A program made the translations under genes and the position numbers. This document shows, piece by piece, positions 10,290-19,869 of a DNA stretch of 64,000 bases. The stretch covers positions 496,001-560,000 of the forward strand of contig NZ_CP132353.1 in the NCBI RefSeq assembly GCF_030758455.1. Direction: 5' to 3'. The notes beneath the pieces were generated by a model. It had not been told where the DNA came from. It did no database searches and saw only the letters and a list, made by a program, of their open reading frames with translations. The stretch comes from Erwinia pyri. Lineage in GTDB: Bacteria; Pseudomonadota; Gammaproteobacteria; Enterobacterales; Enterobacteriaceae. The stretch's first letter is position 1, and every line of letters starts with the position of its first letter.

Positions 10290-10553
10290 CTATTTGTACA
10301 GTTCAGCAGTCGCATGGTAATTACCGTTGTTGTAAGCCTCTACAACACGGTAAGCGTTCGCACCCTGCGCATCCGCTTTATCACTCAGTTTCTGCTTAAT
10401 ATCCATGGGCGCACCTGCGACGCCGCTTACAGAAATGGTACCTACAGATTGCAGATTTTGCGCCTGATCCGCGTTGACAGATTCAGCTGCAAAAGCACCA
10501 AACGACAGGGCGGAAAGAAGGCTTAATGTGGCAATACTGGTTTTAATGTTCAT
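10290..10553 (-). CDS. yhcN: YhcN-type (DUF1471) periplasmic stress protein, copy 1
   Basis: 87 residues. A signal peptide is cut near AFA-AES, then a DUF1471 domain with TISVSGVAGAP follows. E. coli has a single yhcN in this slot, between yhcO and argR; YhcN there responds to cytoplasmic acid and peroxide. This upstream copy is given the symbol by position; which copy is ancestral cannot be settled from the window. A CRP-type palindrome lies 40-55 bp upstream of the ATG. The 108-nt gap to copy 2 has no strong terminator. Confidence 0.85.
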   Translation of the reverse strand: MNIKTSIATLSLLSALSFGAFAAESVNADQAQNLQSVGTISVSGVAGAPMDIKQKLSDKADAQGANAYRVVEAYNNGNYHATAELYK

Positions 10554-10592
10554 GGTTTATTCCTCGCAGTCTGTTTTTATCTTTCTGTTTAA

Positions 10593-10608
10593 TGTGATTC
10601 TCATCACG
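10593..10608. promoter_or_regulatory. CRP-type palindrome upstream of yhcN
   Basis: TGTGATTCTCATCACG matches TGTGA-N6-TCACA with one mismatch at the last base. It sits 40-55 bp before the yhcN start codon. Motif evidence only. Confidence 0.4.
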
Positions 10609-10958
10609 AAAAGAAGTATAGATCTAATCACCTAAAAAATTAATAGCATGCTAATAATCTTTTGTTGTGATCCTTTCCTCCATTCGCGCTTTTTAATAAC
10701 CTTAAGTTATAAAAAATGCTTATAATTCGCGCATGGATTGTTAAATACATGTAAAAACATAGAGATAGGTTAATTTAGCCATTTGTGCGCTAATTTGTGG
10801 TGGATCACACCGTGAGACGGGAGTATCCAGTTTTTATGGCTGTTTCTGCGCCGTTATGGCAGTTCATCATGCTGGAGAGGGAGAGGGAGAGGGAGAGGGA
10901 GAGGGAGAGGGAGAGGGAGAGGGAGAGGGAGAGGGAGCTGAGGTTGGGACTGGAGTAA
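10609..10958. other. AT-rich intergenic stretch with a hexanucleotide repeat
   Basis: No coding region is supported here. 10609-10800 is AT-rich, and 10801-10860 has nothing recognisable. 10874-10937 is the GGAGAG repeat, listed separately. No known sRNA was recognised. Confidence 0.6.
10874..10937. repeat. GGAGAG hexanucleotide tandem repeat, about 10.7 copies
   Basis: 64 bases made of the 6-base unit GGAGAG without a single interruption, with a purine-only top strand. It lies between yhcN (divergent, about 320 bp away) and the 3' end of argR, about 33 bp from the argR terminator. Perfect arrays of this size are rare in enterobacterial chromosomes and prone to slippage. Confidence 0.97.
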
Positions 10959-11041
10959 AGACGCCAGCAAAAAGCCGACAATAGCCGGCTTTTGAGAGAG
11001 CGAAGTGAGGAGCGTTAGCGTAGCGCGCCTGACTGGCGTCT
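10959..11041 (-). terminator. argR terminator inside a larger inverted repeat
   Basis: The inner hairpin pairs AAAAGCCG (10970-10977) with CGGCTTTT (10986-10993). On the minus strand it is a typical terminator with a T run. It sits inside an outer inverted repeat, AGACGCCAG (10959-10967) and CTGGCGTCT (11033-11041), whose right arm begins 1 nt past the argR stop codon. Confidence 0.75.
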
Positions 11042-11042
11042 C

Positions 11043-11522
<480 letters not shown>

Positions 11523-11561
11523 CTAAAAGTCGGTGTGTATAAGGGAAAGCCCAAGAGGGAT

Positions 11562-11599
11562 ATTACATTATTATGCAATTATATGAATTATTATGCAAT
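11562..11599. promoter_or_regulatory. Pair of ARG boxes upstream of argR
   Basis: Two 18-bp ARG-like boxes (11562-11579 and 11582-11599) are separated by 2 bp and share the half ATTATTATGCAAT. The second has core TGAATTATTATGCA, one mismatch from TGAATWWWWATTCA. The first is weaker, three mismatches. In E. coli, ARG boxes are usually 3 bp apart; the argR operator is the known 2-bp exception, and the same spacing is seen here. They lie 49-86 bp before the argR start codon. Confidence 0.7.
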
Positions 11600-12883
<1,284 letters not shown>

Positions 12884-12888
12884 CTGAG

Positions 12889-12915
12889 CAGAGGGCCAAC
12901 TACCCTGGCCCTCTG
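12889..12915. terminator. Hairpin between convergent mdh and degS
   Basis: Perfect 10-bp stem CAGAGGGCCA / TGGCCCTCTG with a 7-nt loop, followed by TGATTTT on the + strand. It starts 5 nt after the mdh stop. It is symmetric, so it may serve both genes. Confidence 0.75.
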
Positions 12916-12927
12916 TGATTTTCCTGC

Positions 12928-13986
12928 CTAAGTCCCCGGATATTCCAGCACCGTGATTGGCAGCGTCATTTTCCGATCGTTGCGAATGATATCCATGTTA
13001 ATCACCGTACCGGGCCGGATTTCAGCGACCTGATCCATGGTTTCAAGCGCGGAAATTGCAGGTTTATGGTTTACGCTGGTAATCACGTCATTGACCTGCA
13101 GGCCTGCTTTAGCGGCTGGTCCACCCTGCGCTACGTTGGTCACTACAATTCCCTGAATATGATCAAGACCGTTGTTCTGCCCGTGCATCTGAGGCACTTC
13201 GCGGCCACTGATACCAATAAAGCCGCGAATAACCCGTCCATCGCGGATCAATTTATCCATAATTTTTGCCGCCAGCGCGGTAGGGATGGCAAAGCCGATG
13301 CCCTCCGGCGTTTCGCCATCGTTGCTTTTATCAAAGGATAACGTATTGATTCCCATCAGCTCACCCAGCGAGTTGATCAGTGCGCCGCCGGAGTTGCCTT
13401 TGTTGATAGAGGCATCGGTCTGCAGGAAGTTCTGGTAGCGTGAAGGGCTTAAGCCTACGCGGCCGGTGGCACTGATTATCCCCTGCGTCACGGTCTGGCC
13501 AATGTTGTAGGGGTTGCCGATAGCCATCACCAGATCGCCGATGTGGGCAATGCGTTTTGGGTTGATCGGGATAACGGGAAGAGCAGAGGCGGTTATTTTC
13601 AGCACTGCCAGATCGGTCAGGCTGTCTGAACCCACCAGCATCGCTTCGAAAATACGGCCATCCTGCAGCGCAACGATGATCTGATCGGCATCGTTAATCA
13701 CATGTTTGTTGGTCAGGATATAGCCCCGACCATCCATGATTACCCCCGAGCCCAGCGTACGGATCTCCAGGTTATCTGCAGAGGCATTGGCGCTGCGGTT
13801 ATAGACATTCACCACCGCTGGCGCGGCCCTTCTCACGGCAGAGTTATAGCTGACAGGCGTCTCATCGGCGCTGTCATCTTTGTGAGAGAAAAAGTCACTG
13901 CCGATCCTCAGCGCCGGCAGGGCAGCCAGCAAGAGACCCGCGACCACCAGGCCAATAAGCACTGAACGCAAAAGTTTAGGAAACAT
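12928..13986 (-). CDS. degS: Site-1 protease DegS (sigma-E regulator)
   Basis: 352 residues (E. coli 355). An N-terminal membrane anchor (about 4-26) is followed by a trypsin-like domain and one PDZ domain. The catalytic Ser is in the NKGNSGGAL motif, and the His is in LTNKHVI. DegS senses outer-membrane protein C-termini through its PDZ domain and cleaves RseA, releasing sigma-E. The start at 13986 (MFPKLLRSV) was chosen by homology; a TTG at 14010 directly abutting GGAG is less likely. degQ lies upstream with a hairpin between. Confidence 0.95.
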   Translation of the reverse strand: MFPKLLRSVLIGLVVAGLLLAALPALRIGSDFFSHKDDSADETPVSYNSAVRRAAPAVVNVYNRSANASADNLEIRTLGSGVIMDGRGYILTNKHVINDADQIIVALQDGRIFEAMLVGSDSLTDLAVLKITASALPVIPINPKRIAHIGDLVMAIGNPYNIGQTVTQGIISATGRVGLSPSRYQNFLQTDASINKGNSGGALINSLGELMGINTLSFDKSNDGETPEGIGFAIPTALAAKIMDKLIRDGRVIRGFIGISGREVPQMHGQNNGLDHIQGIVVTNVAQGGPAAKAGLQVNDVITSVNHKPAISALETMDQVAEIRPGTVINMDIIRNDRKMTLPITVLEYPGT

Positions 13987-14032
13987 GGCTTTACAAGGTG
14001 AGTGAATCAACTCCGGGAGGATAACATGAGTT

Positions 14033-14056
14033 AAGCGGACACGCAGGTGTCCGCTT
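14033..14056 (-). terminator. Hairpin between degQ and degS
   Basis: Perfect 10-bp stem AAGCGGACAC / GTGTCCGCTT with a GCAG loop, immediately past the degQ stop. No T run follows on the minus strand, so it may stabilise the mRNA end or attenuate instead of fully terminating. Confidence 0.6.
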
Positions 14057-14062
14057 CATGAT

Positions 14063-15433
14063 TTAGCGTAAAAGCAGGTAGATGTTCTCGTCGCCGCGGA
14101 TCACATTCAGCGCCAGCAGGGAAGGCTTGGCCTCCAGCAATTTACGCAGCTCTGCCAGATTCTCCACTTTGGCCCGGTTGAGCCCGACGATGACGTCGCC
14201 TTTCTGCAAGCCGAACTGCTCGGCTGGGGTAGATTTCCCAACAGCATCGATAATGACACCTTTGGTACCATCTTTTGCCGCGCCGTCGCTTAACGTCGCG
14301 CCCTGAAGAGCTGGTGTCATCTGCTCGGCGCTGACGGTGGTCTGGCTACTCGTATCCAGCTTAACGGTCACCGTCATGGGTTTGCCCTCGCGAAGCAGGC
14401 CAACCTTCACATCTTTACCTGGCGCGGTGGTGCCAATTTTTACGCGCAGCGCAGCAAAACTCTCTACTGCCTTATCATCCAGCGTGGTAATGATATCGCC
14501 AGATTTAATGCCTGCTTTAGCTGCGGCAGAGCCTGGCAACACTTCGTTGACGAAGGCGCCACGCTGAACGTCTACGTTGAAGGCTTTCGCCATCTCACCG
14601 GTCATCTCGGTGCCCTTGATGCCCAGCTGGCCGCGTTTAACCTCGCCAAACTCAATCAGCTGCTGCGCCAGGTTCATCGCCATGTTGCTCGGGATGGCAA
14701 AGCCGATGCCGATATTGCCGCCGGCAGAGGAGAGAATGGCGGTATTCAGGCCAATCAGCTCACCGTTAAGATTCACCAGCGCGCCGCCGGAATTTCCCCG
14801 GTTAATGGCTGCATCGGTCTGAATAAAGTTTTCCAGCCCTTCCAGATTCAACCCACTGCGCCCTAAGGCGGAAACAATCCCGGAAGTCGCTGTCTGCCCT
14901 AATCCAAACGGGTTGCCGATGGCAACGGCAAAATCGCCCACTTTCAGCTGGTCGGAATCGGCAATTTTAATTTGCGTCAGCCCTTTTGCGCCGCTGATTT
15001 GCACCAGCGCAATATCGGTCTGCTCATCGTGCCCCAGCAGTTTGGCGTCAAATTCCCGTCCGTCGCTCAGCTGCACGCTGATCTTATCGGCGCCATTCAC
15101 CACATGATTGTTGGTCAGCACGTAGCCTTTTTCGGCATTGATCACCACGCCGGAGGCCAGCCCCTCAAACGGCTGAGGCTGAGTATCACCCTGCGCGCCG
15201 CCCTGACCGAAGAAGCGTTTTAACGGCTCCGGGATCTCCTGCGATTGCGTCTGCGTCCCTTCCACATGCACGCTGACCACTGCCGGCAGCACTTTCTCCA
15301 GCATCGGCGCCAGGCTTGGCAGCGGCTGCCCTTCCACCTGCGCAGGCAGCGTAGCAAAAGCTTGTGGAGCAAGGGCCAGATTCAAACCAACGCTCAATGC
15401 CACTGCGCTTAAAAGTAAGGATTTTTTCTTCAT
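14063..15433 (-). CDS. degQ: Periplasmic serine endoprotease DegQ
   Basis: 456 residues (E. coli 455). A 27-residue signal peptide ends APQAFA. A trypsin-like domain follows, with His in LTNNHVV and Ser in RGNSGGAL, then two PDZ domains (about 255-350 and 365-456). Having two PDZ domains, no membrane anchor and the usual spacing sets it apart from DegS. It works as a periplasmic protease and chaperone. Start chosen at MKKKSLLLSAV; the upstream in-frame extension to 15547 overlaps zapG and lacks a signal peptide. Confidence 0.95.
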   Translation of the reverse strand: MKKKSLLLSAVALSVGLNLALAPQAFATLPAQVEGQPLPSLAPMLEKVLPAVVSVHVEGTQTQSQEIPEPLKRFFGQGGAQGDTQPQPFEGLASGVVINAEKGYVLTNNHVVNGADKISVQLSDGREFDAKLLGHDEQTDIALVQISGAKGLTQIKIADSDQLKVGDFAVAIGNPFGLGQTATSGIVSALGRSGLNLEGLENFIQTDAAINRGNSGGALVNLNGELIGLNTAILSSAGGNIGIGFAIPSNMAMNLAQQLIEFGEVKRGQLGIKGTEMTGEMAKAFNVDVQRGAFVNEVLPGSAAAKAGIKSGDIITTLDDKAVESFAALRVKIGTTAPGKDVKVGLLREGKPMTVTVKLDTSSQTTVSAEQMTPALQGATLSDGAAKDGTKGVIIDAVGKSTPAEQFGLQKGDVIVGLNRAKVENLAELRKLLEAKPSLLALNVIRGDENIYLLLR

Positions 15434-15500
15434 CGTTACGACGCTCTCGCTACCGGTTAAAGGGGAAGTTGGAAACTCAATTGCTGGATAAAAAGAATTA

Positions 15501-15521
15501 AAAAGGGCGCGCTGCGCCCTT
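15501..15521 (-). terminator. Terminator of zapG
   Basis: On the minus strand AAGGGCGC / GCGCCCTT with a 3-nt loop is followed by TTT, then AATTCTTTTT. It is 10 nt past the zapG stop and 68 nt before the degQ ATG. Confidence 0.75.
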
Positions 15522-15530
15522 ATAACCTGA

Positions 15531-15932
15531 TTATTTCTGCGCAGCACGGTCGCCGCGAAGTAATCCTGATGCGCTGTCGGGATAGTCGCGCGGCATCTGG
15601 ACAGGAACCTGATCGTTATCCGCTTCAGATTCCGTTAACTGATAAGCAAACGGGTTCTTTTCACCCGGAAGGTTAGGCAGCAGATCGTTCGATCCTTTCG
15701 CCATGTGCTGATAAAGCTGGCGGTAATCCCGCGCCATGTTATCCAGCAGCTCAGCGCTCTGTGCAAAGTGGCTGGTCAGCTCTTCACGGTAATCGGAAAG
15801 CTCCGCTTTGGTTTTTTCCAGCTCATATTGCATGCTTCGCTGCTCGCGCAGCTTCCTGTTACCGAAACGCATTGCCACCGCGCCGATGATTAATCCCACT
15901 ACCAACCCAATAAGCGCGTATTCCCAGGTCAT
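15531..15932 (-). CDS. zapG: Z-ring associated membrane protein ZapG
   Basis: 133 residues (E. coli ZapG/YhcB 132, DUF1043). One N-terminal membrane helix (about 5-22, ALIGLVVGLIIGAVAM) precedes a long coiled-coil (about 27-90) and a disordered tail. In E. coli it links cell division and envelope growth. It is divergent from zapE, another division factor. Confidence 0.93.
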   Translation of the reverse strand: MTWEYALIGLVVGLIIGAVAMRFGNRKLREQRSMQYELEKTKAELSDYREELTSHFAQSAELLDNMARDYRQLYQHMAKGSNDLLPNLPGEKNPFAYQLTESEADNDQVPVQMPRDYPDSASGLLRGDRAAQK

Positions 15933-16119
15933 AATAACTCCCGTGTTGTCTTCGTTGTTCCGTAAGGGCTACTGGCCAACGCCAGTTCACTACCTGCCAC
16001 TATAACCGCTAATCTGATGGAAGTGGAATCCTGAGGCTGCATCGCTTAGTGTAGAGCGGCCTTTTTTTCGACAATCAAACACCTGGCGCACCGAATTTTT
16101 CAGGAAATGTGACTAAATT

Positions 16120-17247
16120 ATGCAAACGCTCTCTCCTTTGACGCTGTACCAGCAGGCGCTGGATAAAGGTGAATTTCAGCCTGACGATGTTCAACGTGAA
16201 GCAATGACCCGTCTGGACGGGATTTTTCAGGCCCTGACTCAGGTTGAGCCGCACCCTGCACCCGCTGGAAAGGGACTATTTGGCAAGCTGAATAAGCTGT
16301 TGGGTAAGGGACAAACGGGTTCTCCGGCGCCGGTTCGCGGGCTCTATATGTGGGGCGGAGTGGGGCGAGGAAAAACCTGGCTGATGGATCTCTTTTTTCA
16401 GTCTATTCCTGGTGAGCGCAAGCAGCGTTTGCATTTCCACCGATTTATGTTGCGCGTCCATCAGGAGCTGACCGAATTACAGGGCCAGAGCGATCCGTTG
16501 CAGATCGTTGCCGATCGTTTCAAGAGTGAAACTGACCTGCTCTGCTTTGACGAATTTTTTGTCTCTGACATTACCGATGCAATGCTGTTGGGGACGTTGA
16601 TGGAGGCGCTGTTCGCCAGAGGCATTACGCTGGTCGCCACCTCCAATATTCCGCCAGACGATCTTTACCGCAATGGCCTGCAGCGTGCCCGCTTTCTGCC
16701 CGCCATTGAGATGATTAAGCAACATTGCGACGTCATGAACGTTGATGCCGGTATTGATTACCGCCTGCGGACGTTGACCTCTGCTCACCTCTGGATATCG
16801 CCGCTGAATGAAACGACGGATAAAGAGATGGACCGTATGTTTATTGCGCTGGCCGGGCAGGCGAGAGGAGAGAAGCCGGTGCTGGAGATCAATCACCGTT
16901 CTCTCGCCACCCAGGGCATGGCAGAAGGGGTGGTGGCGATGGATTTCCTGACGCTCTGCGGAGAGGGGCGTAGCCAGCACGACTACATTGAGCTTTCGCG
17001 CCGTTTTCACAGCGTGCTGCTCTATAACGTGCCGGTCATGATCTACAAAACAGAAGACCAGGCCAGACGATTTCTGGCATTGGTGGATGAGTTCTACGAG
17101 CGGCATGTTAAGCTGGTGGTCTCCGCCGAAGCCTCGCTCTATGAGATCTATCAGGGCAGCAGGCTGAAGTTCGAATACCAACGCTGCGTCTCTCGTTTAC
17201 AGGAGATGCAAAGCGAAGAGTACCTCCGTCTGAAGCATTTGCCCTGA
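16120..17247 (+). CDS. zapE: Cell division ATPase ZapE
   Basis: 375 residues, as in E. coli ZapE (YhcM). AFG1-type AAA+ ATPase: the Walker A motif GGVGRGKT is near residue 80, and the Walker B motif LLCFDEFFV is near residue 140. ZapE associates with the Z ring during late division and under low oxygen or heat. Its 3' end is followed by a G-rich stretch and the rplM promoter. Confidence 0.94.
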   Translation: MQTLSPLTLYQQALDKGEFQPDDVQREAMTRLDGIFQALTQVEPHPAPAGKGLFGKLNKLLGKGQTGSPAPVRGLYMWGGVGRGKTWLMDLFFQSIPGERKQRLHFHRFMLRVHQELTELQGQSDPLQIVADRFKSETDLLCFDEFFVSDITDAMLLGTLMEALFARGITLVATSNIPPDDLYRNGLQRARFLPAIEMIKQHCDVMNVDAGIDYRLRTLTSAHLWISPLNETTDKEMDRMFIALAGQARGEKPVLEINHRSLATQGMAEGVVAMDFLTLCGEGRSQHDYIELSRRFHSVLLYNVPVMIYKTEDQARRFLALVDEFYERHVKLVVSAEASLYEIYQGSRLKFEYQRCVSRLQEMQSEEYLRLKHLP

Positions 17248-17317
17248 GGCAAGCCAGGGCGGGGCGGGGGGACGCAATTATTATGAAAAAAGAGTCGCGC
17301 TTTACGGGCGACTTCTC

Positions 17318-17492
17318 TATAATCTTGCGACCCCACGTTACAACAAAGGTTTTTTTCCCAAAACTCTTTGTGTTCCAGTAACTCTATCCGAAGGGGTGGG
17401 CTTGCTGGTCAAGATGGTCGTGTGAGCCTCAACCGTTTATTCAAGCGTTTGGGATTTCACCAACGTGTAACTTAATTTGGGTAAGCTTTTAG
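17318..17492 (+). promoter_or_regulatory. rplM-rpsI promoter -10 box and leader
   Basis: A consensus TATAAT at 17318-17323 is followed by the GC-rich discriminator CTTGCGACCCC, typical of stringently controlled ribosomal promoters. No good -35 box is seen at 17-bp spacing. The transcript would have a leader of about 160 nt. In E. coli, L13 represses its own operon through such a leader; whether this one folds the same way was not tested. Confidence 0.6.
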
Positions 17493-18329
<837 letters not shown>

Positions 18330-18360
18330 TTTGCTCTGCTTCGGCAGAAAAAATTATCGG

Positions 18361-18388
18361 AAAACCCGGTGCCTGCACCGGGTTTTTT
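18361..18388 (+). terminator. Terminator of rplM-rpsI
   Basis: AAAACCCGGTG / CACCGGGTTTT stem of 11 bp with a CCTG loop and six T. Because the stem is A/T-tailed on both sides, it also works in reverse. Confidence 0.9.
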
Positions 18389-18649
18389 CTTTTCCGTCAT
18401 CAGCAAAAATGGTTGAAAACGCGACGGGCTTTACCCTTTTCCCGTCAAATCGACGTTCCCGCCCCCACAAGCTGTCTAAAATCTGGTAAACTGTGTGTCA
18501 CTTTGCGCCCATTAGCAGGGCATTGATGCATGAAATCCTGAGTGGATGCTGGTTCGGCTTCACATCATGCTAATGGCAATCTATTAAGCAGGTTAGTCGC
18601 CACCTGGCGGGCTTGCGCAGTAATTTTCTGGATAAACTTGGAGGTTTAC
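18389..18649. other. rpsI-sspA intergenic region
   Basis: Holds the sspA promoter and leader. AACTTGGAGG before the sspA ATG is a good ribosome-binding site. No other gene or sRNA was recognised. Confidence 0.5.
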
Positions 18650-19291
18650 ATGGCTGTCGCTGCCAACAAACGTTCGGTAATGACGCTGTTTTCTGGTCCG
18701 ACTGACATTTTTAGCCATCAGGTTCGTATTGTCCTGGCGGAAAAGGGTGTCAGCGTAGAGATCGAGCAGGTAGAAATGGATAGCCTGCCCCAGGATCTGA
18801 TTGACCTCAACCCGTATCGCACCGTGCCCACTCTGGTGGATCGCGAGCTGACGCTGTACGAATCCCGCATCATCATGGAATACCTTGATGAGCGTTTCCC
18901 ACACCCGCCGCTGATGCCGGTTTACCCGGTCGCCCGTGGTGAAAGCCGTCTGATGATGCACCGTGTGGAGCAGGACTGGTACAGCCTGATGCGTAAGGTT
19001 GAAAACGGCACCGCGCAGGAAGCGGAAGCGGCGCGTAAGCAGCTGCGCGAAGAGCTGCTGGCGATCGCACCACTGTTTGCCCGCACGCCGTTCTTTATGA
19101 GCGAAGAGTTCAGCCTGGTGGACTGCTACCTGGCGCCGCTGCTGTGGCGTCTGCCGCAGATGGGCATTGAGCTGATTGGTGCGGGTTCCAAAGAGCTGAA
19201 AGGCTATATGACACGTGTCTTTGAGCGTGATTCCTTCCTGGCTTCCCTGACGGAAGCGGAACGTGAAATGCGCCTGCAAACGCGGGGCTGA
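18650..19291 (+). CDS. sspA: Stringent starvation protein A
   Basis: 213 residues (E. coli 212). GST-like fold: thioredoxin-type N-terminal domain (about 10-85, LFSGPTDIFSHQVRIVL) and an all-helical C-terminal domain. SspA binds RNA polymerase, helps transcription of stationary-phase and acid-tolerance genes, and lowers H-NS levels. The upstream in-frame ATG at 18542 is rejected because GGAGG precedes 18650. sspB follows after 5 nt. Confidence 0.96.
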   Translation: MAVAANKRSVMTLFSGPTDIFSHQVRIVLAEKGVSVEIEQVEMDSLPQDLIDLNPYRTVPTLVDRELTLYESRIIMEYLDERFPHPPLMPVYPVARGESRLMMHRVEQDWYSLMRKVENGTAQEAEAARKQLREELLAIAPLFARTPFFMSEEFSLVDCYLAPLLWRLPQMGIELIGAGSKELKGYMTRVFERDSFLASLTEAEREMRLQTRG

Positions 19292-19296
19292 TTACG

Positions 19297-19797
19297 ATGG
19301 AAATGTCGCAACTTACCGCTCGTCGCCCCTATCTGCTTCGGGCGTTCTATGACTGGCTGCTGGATAACCAGCTCACCCCGCATCTGGTAGTTGATATCAA
19401 TCTGCCAGGCGTGATGGTGCCACTGGAATATGCCCGTGACGGTCAGATTGTACTGAACATTGCGCCGCGTGCCGTGGGCAACCTGGAGCTGGGCAATGAT
19501 GAGGTCACTTTCAACGCCCGTTTTGGTGGCGTACCTCGTCAGGTAACGGTTCCGCTGGCGGCAGTAATGGCGATTTACGCACGTGAAAACGGCGCAGGCA
19601 CGATGTTTGAGCCTGAGCCAGTCTATGAAGAGGCCGGGGAGTATAACCCGGACGCTGAGCAGAACGGCACGCCGGAAACGGTTATGTCCGTGATTGATGG
19701 CGACCGCCCGGATGACAGCGTGCAGAACGATGAAGATAATCCGGACGACGAACCGCCTCCGCGCGGCGGCCGGCCGGCATTACGCGTCGTGAAATAA
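19297..19797 (+). CDS. sspB: ClpXP adaptor SspB
   Basis: 166 residues. The ssrA-tag-binding domain (about 1-112, RRPYLLRAFYDWLLDNQLTP) is joined by an acidic linker (about 115-155) to the C-terminal ClpX-binding peptide RGGRPALRVVK. It delivers ssrA-tagged proteins and the RseA fragment to ClpXP, which ties it to degS. Ends at a bidirectional terminator. Confidence 0.97.
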   Translation: MEMSQLTARRPYLLRAFYDWLLDNQLTPHLVVDINLPGVMVPLEYARDGQIVLNIAPRAVGNLELGNDEVTFNARFGGVPRQVTVPLAAVMAIYARENGAGTMFEPEPVYEEAGEYNPDAEQNGTPETVMSVIDGDRPDDSVQNDEDNPDDEPPPRGGRPALRVVK

Positions 19798-19825
19798 AAA
19801 ACGGGCCTTTCGGCCCGTTTTTTTT
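19795..19825. terminator. Bidirectional terminator between sspB and the diflavin reductase
   Basis: ACGGGCC / GGCCCGT stem with a TTTC loop, A6 on the left and T8 on the right. A second hairpin (CTGGCTGAC / GTCAGCCAG, 19834-19862) lies just past the stop of the minus-strand gene. Confidence 0.9.
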
Positions 19826-19869
19826 GTCTCTGACTGGCTGACCTGCTCTTACCGTCAGCCAGCGCGAGA

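Noticed and set aside
10874-10937. The GGAGAG array as a CRISPR or as a coding repeat
   Set aside because: No spacers separate the units, and no frame through it is linked to a start codon or a protein. It is a plain microsatellite.
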